Below are positions 1-10,360 of a stretch of DNA of 64,000 nt, in pieces. The position numbers were made by a program, and so were the translations under genes. The stretch's first letter is position 1, and the number at the start of each line of letters is the position of its first letter. Origin of the DNA: Callaeas wilsoni (Eukaryota; Chordata; Aves; Passeriformes; Callaeidae); assembly GCA_013398955.1 (NCBI GenBank), contig VWPU01017833.1, positions 1 to 64,000 on the forward strand. Reading direction: 5' to 3'. The notes under the pieces were generated by a model. That model was not told the DNA's origin, did not search any database, and was given only the letters and a program-made list of their open reading frames with translations.

Positions 1-205
1 TCCCCAGCAGGATCCCGCCGGATCCCCTGCCCCCAGGCTGGATCCCTGCCGGTTCTCCCATCGTCGGCCGGGATCCCTGACGGTTCCCCCCCGGCGGGGT
101 CCCCCCGCTCGCCCGCCCGCCCGCGGAGCCGGCCAGGGCCGCATCCTGCCCCGCACCGTCCCGCGCCCCGCTCCGCTCCGGGCTCTCGCCTCTTGCGGCG
201 GGGAA
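1..205. promoter_or_regulatory. CpG island at the left edge, possible promoter or first-exon region
   Basis: This stretch is strongly GC-rich with many CpG dinucleotides, in sharp contrast to the AT-rich DNA from about 210 onward. It contains imperfect repeats of a GGATCCCTGCCGGTT-like unit about 46 bases apart near 41-90, and a run of CCCGC units near 106-122. It is cut by the window edge, so its full size is unknown. Just inside it on the minus strand is a splice-donor-like word (AGG/GTAAGT, exon side ending at 213). A minus-strand transcript could therefore have an exon to the right of 213. Islands of this kind usually mark promoters, often of housekeeping or developmental genes, but no start codon or coding frame can be tied to it. 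The island itself is clear; the promoter role is inferred. Confidence 0.55.
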
Positions 206-1055
206 AACTTACCCTAACATAAAGCCTAGAAACTAAACTCTCTTCGGGTACTGCAAATAAGCTACTGGCTTGTTTTGGTGCGGTTTTATTTTTATCCTTA
301 ACGCGTTTCTTTTGGGGCTTCTTTTTTTTTTTTTTTTTCCCTTCCCTTTCATTTCAGCACTCATCCAGGTTATTTGAATAGTCAGCTAAATCTGATGAAA
401 AAAAAAAATCAACCAAACGTGCTGAGATCTTACAGTCTATCTGTTTTGTTCACAGATATGGATCAGGGGTGAGATGGGCTCTTTTCCTGGCTCTGCTCTT
501 TCTTGGAAGTAGCTGGATGAGCAGAGAGACAGCGTGGACGGGTAACGCGTGGGACTGAACTTCAGGGAGGTTACAAGTTTTTCACCTTTTTCAAGTATTA
601 AAATTAAAATAAAATTACATATAGAAAAAAAAAAGAAAAAAAAAGAAAAGGGTGAAAAAAAAAAAAAAAAGAAGCCCAGACTCCACCTTTGCACTGAAGG
701 GATTGGTTATGCAAATATGGAAGGGGTTTCCTGGCAAATACAGCTTTCTACTGTATGGTTAATTAAATCATCACTCAAAAGCCTTCCAATGTGACGCTTC
801 TGTCGTAATCCAATCAGGTTACGTAGGTCCTAAACAAGAAAGATATTTTCCACATCTGGAAGTCAGCAATTTAGCAAGTACTGCACATTATTAACCAATT
901 CAGAGCCCACTTCCCAGGGGGATAGTTTTTTCTTTTTTTTTGAAGTTTGAGTGTTCTTAACCAACGCTCTGCCGGTTTGTTAATCAAAAAGCTGGTTTAC
1001 ACCGCACGTAATCGAGAAGTAATATCGAAGTAAGTAAAGGCAGCCCGAGCCGGGG
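206..1055. other. Non-coding AT-rich interval beside the CpG island
   Basis: No coding frame is convincing here. The stretch holds a T run at about 320-338 and the purine tract listed separately. Around 700-800 is unique sequence with an octamer-like ATGCAAAT word near 710. That could belong to a regulatory element near the island, but nothing more can be supported. Confidence 0.4.
623..674 (+). repeat. A-rich homopurine tract
   Basis: Runs of A are broken only by single G or short GGG groups and one T at 653. This is simple sequence. The open frames crossing it on both strands encode poly-lysine or poly-phenylalanine and are artefacts of the tract. Confidence 0.85.
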
Positions 1056-1876
1056 ATGCTGAGCGAAAGCGTTCAGCTGCAAAGGGGGCAGATCCGGCCG
1101 AGGCTCCAGCCGCTCATGCCCAGCTCCCAGCACAACCCACGGCCGTTCCTTCCTCCTAAAGGAGCTCGAAATAATCTCAGTGCAAAGAGAAACTTCGCGT
1201 CTTGCCCTCTCGTACGGTCCTTTCCCAAGGTAAACGCGGGGCTGCCCAAAGGGCTGCGTTACAGAGCTGCGAAACAATTTCCCTGCTCTGACAAGAGTTC
1301 AGTCTACTCCAGCGCTTTTTTTTTCTTTTCCTTCTCCCCCTCCCGAAGAAAACCGAAACAAATGGCACACTGATCCCACACTGCACTTTTACTTACATTC
1401 AGCTTAGATAAACTGCTCTTGAACTGTGCATTGAACGTGTGCCTAGAGCAAGAAGTGGAGGGCGAGCAACAGCGATGGGATCGCGCTCCAAAATGGTCCT
1501 GCTCAGGGAACACCTTCCTGACGGTTCAGCATCGCAAAGCGAGGAAGGGACCCCCCCTCGCGCCCCTCGCCCCCCCGCAGGGTGTCTTTGCAGCTCATCA
1601 GAGCCACCGAGCTCTGCCTGGGATTTTTTTTGGTCATCTCTTGGTTAGACGGGAGTGGGTGCCCCTGTGAGATGCGGAGGCAGCGCACGGGGAGGGCGGG
1701 GGGGGACTCTGGGATGGGGACATCCAAATGCCCTCCCGGGCTGGGAAGCGGCACCTCCGGGTGTCCCCCTCCTCAACCCCGAGCTGCAGGCGGAGAGGGG
1801 AGGGAGAGGCCGGCTCTGGCCGTCTGCTGCCACTGCAATCCTCAACTAAGCAGAGGTGGGAACAAGCTGCCCTAAT
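1056..1876. other. GC-enriched shoulder, no gene recognised
   Basis: Two patches (about 1056-1260 and 1540-1850) are richer in C, G and CpG than the flanks. A pyrimidine run ending in CCCCCCGCAG near 1571-1580 resembles a splice acceptor, and a GTAAGT-like word lies on the minus strand near 1392. Several overlapping open frames of 60-120 codons exist on both strands. Such overlaps are expected in GC-rich DNA and none resembles a known protein. It may be a shore of the island at the left edge, or contain an exon of a non-coding transcript. Confidence 0.3.
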
Positions 1877-1936
1877 ATTTTTAATTATTATATTTATTTA
1901 TATCTTTTATTTTTATTTTTATTTCTATTTTTTTCC
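1877..1936. repeat. T-rich low-complexity (TTTTA-like) tract
   Basis: Imperfect TTTTA/TTTA units run through this segment and end in a T and C run. It is simple low-complexity sequence. Confidence 0.7.
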
Positions 1937-2063
1937 CCCGCTACGAGTCGTCGTGGCTTTGTTAAAAGTTTTCTTGCCACTGTCCTCTGAAAGCCAGCAC
2001 GATTTTCCTGCAGGATGCATGACTTGTCCATGCCTAAATGTACCTGTATGCACAGGGACGTAT

Positions 2064-2091
<28 letters not shown>
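2064..2091 (+). repeat. (CA)14 microsatellite
   Basis: An uninterrupted CA dinucleotide run of 14 units is flanked by unique sequence. Tracts like this are usually length-polymorphic. Confidence 0.97.
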
Positions 2092-2094
<3 letters not shown>

Positions 2095-2399
2095 AATGAT
2101 GATATCTTAATGAAATATATAGCACAGTGCAAATATCCTGAAATCAGATTCAAGTATTATTAGTTTGAATTAGATCCTCTCAGATCCAGAAGGCACTGCC
2201 TATAAATCAAGGGCAGTCTGGCAATTCCTTAAAGAGATAAACTGAATTTAGATGCATATGATAAAAAGAAAGGAAAAGAAAAAAGTGAATGCTAATTACT
2301 GACTTGCTCGATTTCCACTCACCCACGTTTTCTAGGAGAAAAGGAGACAACCTAAAAACCAACGAACAAGTTCTCAAAATAAATTAATCCCATTACGAA

Positions 2400-2750
2400 C
2401 TCCTTACATATTATTCCTACATTTCCAGATTACAAAACGAGGGGATGAACTGGAGATTATGAGAGGCTGCAGCCTGACTCGCAATAGGCAGGAGTGCTGT
2501 CGATGGCGTATCAATAAAATATATTTATCTGCAGCCACGCTGAAAAACAAACCCTCAGAGCGTGTGATGATGCTCAAGGGCTTTAAGAAACATGTCGGCA
2601 TTGTCAGATAATCCCTATTCATAATTTTGCTGGCTGTTCTTTCAGCCCTCAATCTCACAGTTTCCCCAGCTCTGAAGTGCCTCAGCAGGGTTTGCATCGG
2701 AGCGATAAAACTGCTCGGGTCTTTGCAGGACTGACATAGCACCCAACATT
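2400..2750. promoter_or_regulatory. Candidate conserved non-coding element
   Basis: This is unique sequence of mixed composition with several CpGs kept outside any island (near 2480, 2501, 2537, 2560, 2595 and 2698). It has no microsatellite or young transposon and no splice-bounded coding frame. TATCAATAAAATATATTTATC near 2507-2527 is dense in homeobox and forkhead-like words. In birds such blocks inside gene deserts are often conserved enhancers, but only an alignment could show conservation here. A minus-strand frame of 112 codons overlaps it and looks like a chance opening. Confidence 0.3.
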
Positions 2751-2759
2751 ATTAGATGT

Positions 2760-4865
2760 TATTTTATTGTGAGATGTGGGGGTGTTTGTTGGGGCTTTTT
2801 AACTTTTAATTTTTGGACACTGGACATAAACATTTAGCAATCAGTTAAGCCCTTCTGAGATGGAATTTAACCTTAATCCAGGCGATGATTTCCTGCCCGG
2901 CTCTGAACTAATAACGGGTGTGCAGCTTCTTTAGGAGATGGAAATAATGACAGGCTATAGATCCTGCCTTTATTGGGGTGGTGCTGGCAGCCCGGATCCC
3001 AGTCCCTGCTCCATCAGCATCCCCATGCAGATCCTATTCCCTGCCCTATTTTAAAACTTTTGCACATCCAATCCCCCCCACCCCATCAGTTTAAAAGCAA
3101 GCAGAGCCAAAATATCCTCACAAACCCCAGCTCCTTCATCGTGTACAGCTCCCAACACTGTGGCTTGGAGATGGTTTTAAAGGCAGTTCTCCGAGTGCAG
3201 GTTTTTCCTCCTTTCCTCAGGTTTTCCTACATGGAAATGCAGCGAGCTGAGATGAGGGTGGCCTGATCCTGATGCAAACCTGCCTGGTTAAAGCCACAGG
3301 GGAAGATGTCTTGCCTCCAGCTCCTCGGTGGGTTTTCTTTGTCCACCAAAACCCATTTTGCTGAACATAAGCCCCTTGGAGATAACCCTGTGTTCCCATT
3401 CCTGTGTGGACCTGTAGGGCCAGCCTGGGGCAAATCCTTCTGCCAGGGACAAACCCCACCATGGGAAAGGGGTTGTGCAGGGAGAGACCCCCCTGAGATG
3501 CCCAGGCACCCAGCTCTGATTGAGGGGAGGTGACCAGACACCGAGGAGGTCTTTGGGGCACAGGCCCTGGAGGACCTGAGCCTTCTGCTGAGACCTTCTG
3601 CTGTGGTGGCTTTGTGGAGACCTGGTGGCACAGACTGAGGGGATGATTCACAGCCTTATTTATTTTGGTGTGTTTGCTTTTTCCCTGGTGGAGGATGAGT
3701 AACGGGGACTGTATTTTCTTGCCCACCACGTGGAAGGAGGAAAACTGAGGGAATAGCAGCAAAGATGTTCTGGTTGATGAGTTTTGACTAATACATTTCA
3801 GAGGCTGATGAAGACAGAGGTTTAACACCTCTAAACACACTTTAGCTGCTCTGAGGCTTTTCCTTCATGTCTTTCATAGCCAGAACTCTCTACTATTTTC
3901 CCCAAAGTGTGGAACCCTTCCTACACCAGGGATTAAACATCCCCATGTAGGAGACCCAGATGAGATGTGCCCACTTGCAGCCAAGCCTGGGGAGAGCATC
4001 CTTCCCTCCCCACAGCCCTTCTCCACTGAGGGAGCTGCTCCTGCAAGATTTGGGATCCCTGTGGGTTCTGGCTGCTTCTGATGCTCCTATCTCTGGGGTG
4101 TAGAAGATGTCCTTGCCTTGAGAAAAAATTCAGAGGTTGCAAAAAAAACCTCAAATCAAACAAAAAAAAGGTGCCAGAGGGATTATTTTCTGCAGTCACC
4201 TGTGGTAGTAGAGGATAAGACAGACTGGAATAATTTTTGTGAGCGGGGAAGGGTCCATGTGGGCCCAAGATGCTGCTGGATACTTTTGCTCAATACAGGT
4301 GTCCCTGTAAACCAAGATTTAGAAAGCAAAGCCTTTATTTTTTTCCTGATTTCCATATGGAGGAGAGGGCACAGAGGAGAGGAAGAAAGGGTCAAGGAAT
4401 GACTCTCCCCCCACCCGCTGATGAGGTATTTGGGAAGAAACCTTTTGAATCAACATTCCCAAAGTTTTCGAGTTCCTCTGCGGAAAACCCATGTAGGGAT
4501 AGGATACGAGCCAAAAGCAAGGGGAAAAATTGTCTGGCTTTAATTTATCTATCCCTGGGCATTTCTAACCAGCAGATCACTGTAATATTTGATCTTGTGT
4601 GAGTCCCTGAATGTTAAAAGTGAATCTCCTCATATGTTTTTGTTAATTTTGTCATTTATAAAGCCACTTGTGACGGCCTAGAGCTGCTCAGCTGCCATTC
4701 ACAACGTCTGTCTCTGTGTCTGCAGCAGGGGAACAGCATCCACAGGTCCCAGAATTTCTTCTCTCGTTGGGCAAAGCACAGTGAGGGACAAGCATCCTCC
4801 ATCTACTGTCCTACACCGTGAGCTGGAGATGCTTTTCCTTCTCTTCTGGGATCAATGCTGAAGTT
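2760..4865. other. Unique non-coding interval
   Basis: No repeat family or gene is recognised. A minus-strand frame of 207 codons (3217-3840) is overlapped by open frames in other phases on both strands. Its conceptual product is rich in proline and serine, has no recognisable domain, and has no splice or promoter context, so it is treated as chance. An A-rich patch lies at about 4140-4170. Confidence 0.4.
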
Positions 4866-5180
4866 CGGCCACATTTCTTGGCTCTGTTGGCAGTGATTAA
4901 AATTCACGGCTCACTTTTGTTTATAGTTGGTTGTTTACTTTGTTGAATTTTTAAAAACTTGTTAGAATGCAATTGAACACAGATTCAACAGTATTTAGGC
5001 TTGAAAAATACAGATGCATTAGAAAGATGCCTATTATGCTTCAGAATTATTAATTGACATTTTTATGATGAATAATTAATCATTTGAATAATTTTCGTAT
5101 CTCTGATCTGAACACATATTTGCATATCTAATGTCTGATTTTAAATGTGGTTTCTTTAGTTGCATTCTCCCAGGACAAAG
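4866..5180. promoter_or_regulatory. AT-rich candidate enhancer-like block
   Basis: The stretch is dense in TAAT/ATTA homeodomain words (around 5046-5090) and contains TTTGCATAT (near 5119), a POU-like word. Forkhead-like TGTTTAC occurs near 4931. It is free of young repeats. Motif density in AT-rich DNA is partly expected by chance, so the call is weak. Confidence 0.25.
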
Positions 5181-6459
5181 ACACGAAGTAAGTAACATCC
5201 TAATGCAAAACTTTTTTTCTTTGCACTTGTAAAAGTATGTTTATTGAAATGCAAGTTCCTATCTAGTTATGAAGCTGTTAATAATCTATGCATGACATAT
5301 ATGCATTAATAAGGTGGTGAATCCTCTGGATATGAGCACACTTAGGCCTCATTTCCTTATATACAGTGGTCAGGTCCCTTGCAATGCACACTTTGCCTAA
5401 ACCCATGTGGGGTTAAGCTAGGAAACCATAAAGAAATATCTCAGATACGCAGTGTTCCTGTCTTGTTTATACGACACTTCGTGAGAAGATCAAAGGTCGT
5501 TTTATTTTGAGGTGTTTCAGATATCAAGAACTTTTAATATAAATTTTTACTGTGTCCTCCCAGTGAGCCAACATCAGTATTTTCTCGATATATTTTAATA
5601 TGCCTAAATCATAGCCCTCAAGACCCCACCTCGCTGTGGCTGGTGGTGATAAAGGAACAACAGAAGTGCAGGTCAGTTATAAGTTGGTCAGCAAAGGGGT
5701 GCAAGGGATGGTGCTTGTTGTGCAACCCCTCTCGGCGCTGGGCTGGGGTGAGCACAGCTCAGCCACAGAGGGAACAGAAAGGAGGAAGGGGCAGCTGGGC
5801 AAAACCAGAACCCGAAAGGTAGAAAAATTCAATAAAGGAATGAAAGAAGTAGCCTTTGCTCCACTGCCTCTGGCCATGGGTTAATTGTTACAGCCATACT
5901 GCCTGCCTGACATCCAAGGAGTTGCCTTCACTTCTGTGAGAATTTGATTTATTAAGAAATTAAAGATTTGGGGAATTTTATTTAGTGGCACATTGAAATG
6001 TACAGGGAGCCCAAATATTCTGTGTATAGCCTGTTGGCTCCTTGATCTCATACTGAAGAACTAAGGTGATGGTTGCTCTAGAAATATCTAAAATTGATGC
6101 ACTGTTTCTATTTAGCAGATTATAGAAATTACACCAAAATGGAGGCACAAATTCATCAGAGTGTTTCAATTTCCTTAACGCCATTAGTACAAGGAACTTA
6201 GGACAAATGCAGTGTAAAATGAAAATAAAAGCTTTTAACGTCTTTTTTCTTTTCACATCAGGTAGTAAAAAATATGCCCAAAATATACATATATATTTTT
6301 TTATGGTGGAAGTATATTATATAGACTATGGTAATGTAGTGGGCAATATCTGACAGACAGATACTGCATAAAGAAACTGTGAAATGCAGTTCTCAGAACA
6401 GGCTGAAGTTATACTGAATAGGATGTTTAGCAGTTGCATATGCTCAGTGATAACAGATT
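5181..6459. other. Unique AT-rich non-coding interval
   Basis: No recognisable gene or transposon. An AT-rich segment with ATATAT runs lies near 6285-6325. The open frames of up to 92 codons have no family resemblance. Confidence 0.4.
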
Positions 6460-6468
6460 CTTTTTTTC

Positions 6469-6500
<32 letters not shown>

Positions 6501-6504
6501 TCTA
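6460..6504 (+). repeat. Pyrimidine tract ending in TAG (splice-acceptor-like)
   Basis: About 44 consecutive pyrimidines, mostly T, are followed directly by AG. This fits a vertebrate splice acceptor and also simple poly-T. The sequence after it stays open in one frame until a stop at about 6811, roughly 100 codons, and then meets a CR1 copy. The conceptual protein resembles no family I know. It could be an exon of a non-coding or lineage-specific transcript, or chance. Confidence 0.6.
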
Positions 6505-6811
6505 GGAGGGGTTGAATTTGTAAGTGGAAGAGTGGTAAACTTGAGCAATCCTTGTCACATGGAGGGCAGAGCTCTGAGCCCAGTGGCCAAAACTGCCACT
6601 GCTTTGTCCATCAGGGTGGTGGCAATGTCAGCAAGTTGTTTGCAAAAGGATGAGGTGGGAATTTGGGTTAAACCTCTGCTTTTTTTGGTTCTAAAAGCAG
6701 GAGAGAAAGTGAACATCCCTGAGATGCTCCCACAATTCTTTGTAAAGGGACACACTCCTTCTGGGGTTGGGGTCACCCAGCAGCAGTTCTGGGGTAAAGG
6801 TGTCCTGTGGT

Positions 6812-6962
6812 GAGCATCCCAGAACGGATTGGGTGGGAAGGAACCTTACAGCTCATCTCATTCCACCCCCCGCCACGGGCAGGGTCACCTTCCACTGTCC
6901 CAGGCTGCTCCAAGCCTTGTCCAGCCTGGGTTTGGACACTTCCAGGGATCCAGGGGCATCAA
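6812..6962 (-). mobile_element. CR1 LINE, 3' fragment, reverse orientation
   Basis: Read on the minus strand, this matches the 3' untranslated end of avian CR1 retrotransposons. It has the stretch about a value being 'aaggtgaccctgcccgtgg', followed by GGTTCCTTCCCACCCAATC and a decayed TTCTGGGATG end. The right limit, the 5' truncation, is set by loss of similarity near 6960. CR1 has no poly-A tail, and 5' truncation is typical. The copy is short and non-functional. Confidence 0.85.
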
Positions 6963-7005
6963 GAACATCATCCAAAGTCCCTCAGATGTTGTCATACCTT
7001 CATGA

Positions 7006-7057
7006 GATCAATGGATCATTGATCTTTGATCAATGGATCAAAGATTAATAAATCTTT
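7006..7057. repeat. Nested direct and inverted repeats at the CR1 edge
   Basis: GATCAATGGATCA occurs at 7006-7018 and again at 7028-7040 (period 22). CTTTGATC (7024-7031) and GATCAAAG (7036-7043) form perfect 8-base arms. AAAGATT and AATCTTT (7040-7057) form a second overlapping inverted pair. No known element explains this. It may be a replication-slippage product next to the truncated end of the CR1 copy. Confidence 0.7.
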
Positions 7058-9839
7058 GTGGAAGATTTATTAACATGGAGATTTTTTTGTTTGGCTTTCG
7101 GCTGAATGCTGAATATAAATTCTACAGTTACACAGTAGCCTCTGTGCTACCTGTTTGGGACTAGTTCAAATTTCCTTTTCCTTGGGTTTCTTAGTGTCAC
7201 CCTACTTTTCACACTGACTCCTGATTAAGTTAATAAAGGTGAAATTAGCAGCAAAAATCTGGGTGCAAAACTGACATTTTGATGCCCATCCAAAAGTTTC
7301 AGAGTCGATTGATTGCCTCAATTATTCCTTATCACTGCCCCGGGGAAAATATGTTTTTCTTTCCATGACTTCAGGAGATCAGCTGGATATTTTAAAAACT
7401 ACAGAAATGCAAGGGTTACAAAGACATTTAGAAAATCCCAAAAGATTTGAAACAATTGGCTGCTGCAGCATAGTTTCCGAAGAAATTCCTTGTGTACAGA
7501 ATTGCCCAATAGTGGGGAAACTGCTGCCGTTCTGCGGGTGGCTGCTGGCTGGATCAGATTCCAGGAGAAGCAGAGGCACAGCCCAGCGACTGCTGCACAC
7601 CTAAACTGCAGATTTACCCAGGAGCTGGCAGACATCCCCTTCGTCAGGGGTGGCATCGGACTTGCCAGGTCTTCTGTTTGCTTCCCTCTGACTATCAGCA
7701 TCATCTCCAGCCTGTCTGTGGATAGAGGCTTGGCCAACTGGCCCCTTTCCAAGTGCAAATCTTAGACTCTGGGTTATTAGAGCTGTCAAAAACCGAAGAG
7801 AGATTTTTTCTTTTCCCTTGCAATGAAAGTGTTCTCCATGTTGTCACTCCCTCCCCGATTTATGTTTTAAAAATGCTTCTTGGGAAATTTCCTGACTCCT
7901 CTCTGGGTCATTTGAGGTGTTCCAGGTCAGAACTGCATTAAAGGTACCAGCTGGACAAGTTGTTTCCTCTCATGGATGGTTTTGGGTGTACGTACACTCT
8001 TACCAATGCTCCTTACCGTATCTCTTCAAACTTCCTCCAGGCAGCATCTAAACTATTTTAAACCTTCCCATCCTTTTTTAACACACATCAGCTATCCTGC
8101 TTCAAATCTCTGACAAGGATGTGAAAACCGCAGTGTCAGAACAACTGCTGCTCTCTTCTTGGATTCTGACAAGCAACCTTCAACCTGAAACCCTCTAAAA
8201 AAGGCTATTTTTATCTTTTTTATGTTTTGGGTTTTTTTAAGTTCAGAAGCAACTATATTGACTGTATTCTTTCTCATTGTTCTGACAGGTTGGAAATGGG
8301 TTCAAAAAAGGCACCAGGCAGAATTTGGGAATAGTGTTTGGTGTTCACCAGGAGGGTCCACACGTCAGTGGGTCCGCCTGCCAATGAGCCTACAACAAAG
8401 AGGTTGTAAATGGATGTGACTCTCCAAATTCTGAGTGAGGGAGGAGGCAAAATGGTCTCTGCAATAATTCTGGCAGCCTGGGTTGTGTTGCTGTGAGCGT
8501 TGATGTCCTCGGCTTCAGGAGTTAGGAATTGCAGCTTCATGTCCCTGTCTCCTGTCCCCTGTCCCATAATTTGCTTGAGCCACATCCCACAAGTAAAGAT
8601 ATTTGCGTGGACCCAACTCACTGCAGGTGTTAAGGGCACGATATAAATTTGCTACACAGGTTGCTTTGCTGGCTGTGGGGGCTGGTGCTGAGGCTCGGGG
8701 CAGCAAAGTCCACCCTGGATGACTTTGTAGCTCGTCTACACCAACGACTCTGCTGGGGTGGCTCTCTGTGTGCAAGACCTCTTCCCCTACCAAGCAGAGA
8801 AAGGGCAGAAGTGACGGAGCCCAGGGAAAAGAGAACAAATCCAACAACAGCACAGCCTTGGATTGCTGCTGTTCGGGCAGGTGAGTGCCTGGAGAGCTCC
8901 TGTGCCACCACCACCCACCAGCTGTGCCTGGCCACGATGACTTTGCCTATGCCAAAGCCTGCCTGGTGGTGGCACTCATTTTTGGGAGGTCCGTGCCTGG
9001 AATTTGGAGACAGGAATTTGTAGGGTGGCATTTCGGAAGCAGGAGGCATGGGATAAAAAGCCACATCTGATATTTAGTGTTGGAAAGTGGATCTGGTTGG
9101 AGGTGGGAGCAGCAGAGAAAGCGACACTGATGCGCACACAAGGAAGGCAAGCTCTGCCTCGTAGGGAGAAACACAGAGCAGAGACTGAAAACACTGCAAA
9201 TATTTGTTCTCATTGTCAGATGTTTCTACAAAATCTGTTGTTACTGAATCACTGCTGAAGTTGCGGAGCATTTAAATAAGCAGAGGGTGAAAAAAGCTAA
9301 GTCTAATTATATGTTTTGTGCCATTTACAGAGGTTTCCAGGGGATTTTCTTTTAATAAAAGTGCAGTGCATCAAAAGGAATAAATCCTACAATTTTGTTA
9401 TTTACAAATGGGCCGTGTCTGCCGCTAGCTGACAGACTTATCCTCCATCTTACACCCCTCTCTCCATCCCAAAATGCACCAAGCACACTGACATTTATAT
9501 CAATACTCTTCAAGTATCTTTACACTATTTTATGCCCCTTATTTTGGTAAGCAAATAGATCAGAAGAAAATCATCACAAAGGCTAAAAAAATACTGAAAG
9601 AAAAATACCGAGAAAAAACTGCATAATGTTGGAAAATGAGCAACATAGACGTTTTCCAGATGAGGAGAACAAGTGCCTTTTACATCCCTGCCCACCGATT
9701 CCTGAAGATTTCAAATCAAGAGCCTGACTGGAGATATGATGTAATCAATTAGTTAAAATGATTTACTAACATAAAACATAACACTCTTTCGATGATTAAT
9801 TTTTATCCCCTTCACATTTTTTTTTTATCCCCTCCACAA
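7058..9839. other. Unique non-coding interval
   Basis: No gene, RNA or repeat family is recognised. Overlapping open frames of 60-145 codons occur on both strands between about 8270 and 9270. Because both strands are equally open and no splice pattern is visible, I read them as chance. The sequence at 7450-7790 is of average composition without clear motifs. Confidence 0.4.
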
Positions 9840-10360
9840 ACACTCTGCCCCTTTCTGACTCCAGATTATTTAGCAGTCGACTTCGGCGTTTGGAGTGTTG
9901 CATATCAATCCCCGGGACCAAAATATGCCACTCATGTTTTCACTGCTGTGTAATCTATGGGTGCAGCACCTAACCCTGCAGCCCTCCTCTGTGCTTCAGA
10001 GAGAAGGGAGATCTGCTGAATCAAGCTCCTTGTTGAGGCTGCACTTAGGGCTGAAGAAAACTTGAGAAAACCAAGAGACCGCCTTTGTTCTTGCCCAGCT
10101 TGGCCGCTGCCATGATACAGGAACGCGACAATTGCTTTGGTAATTAAACCTGTGCATGCAAAAGACACCAGAAAAAGACAGAAATGAAAATAAGATGGTT
10201 TCTCACGAGTGTGAATGTACCATGCATGTATCGCACAGGCTACAGATGCTTCATAGAGGCCTTGGGCCTTGCAACAGCCCTGCCCATTCCAGGATGGGCC
10301 TCTCTCCTCAGCAGCCGCCGTCCGTCGAGCCAAATTGTGTGATTGTTTTGTGATATGGAT
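9840..10360. promoter_or_regulatory. Candidate conserved non-coding element
   Basis: The block begins with unique sequence holding CpGs outside an island (GTCGACTTCGGCG near 9878-9890) and a TGCATATCAAT word near 9899-9909. It carries further unique sequence through 10360 with no young repeat. A 133-codon minus-strand frame overlaps it but has no recognisable domain. Conservation is inferred from composition only. Confidence 0.28.

Noticed and set aside
3217..3840. 207-codon minus-strand open frame
   Set aside because: Proline- and serine-rich without a family, with several competing frames on both strands and no promoter or splice context.
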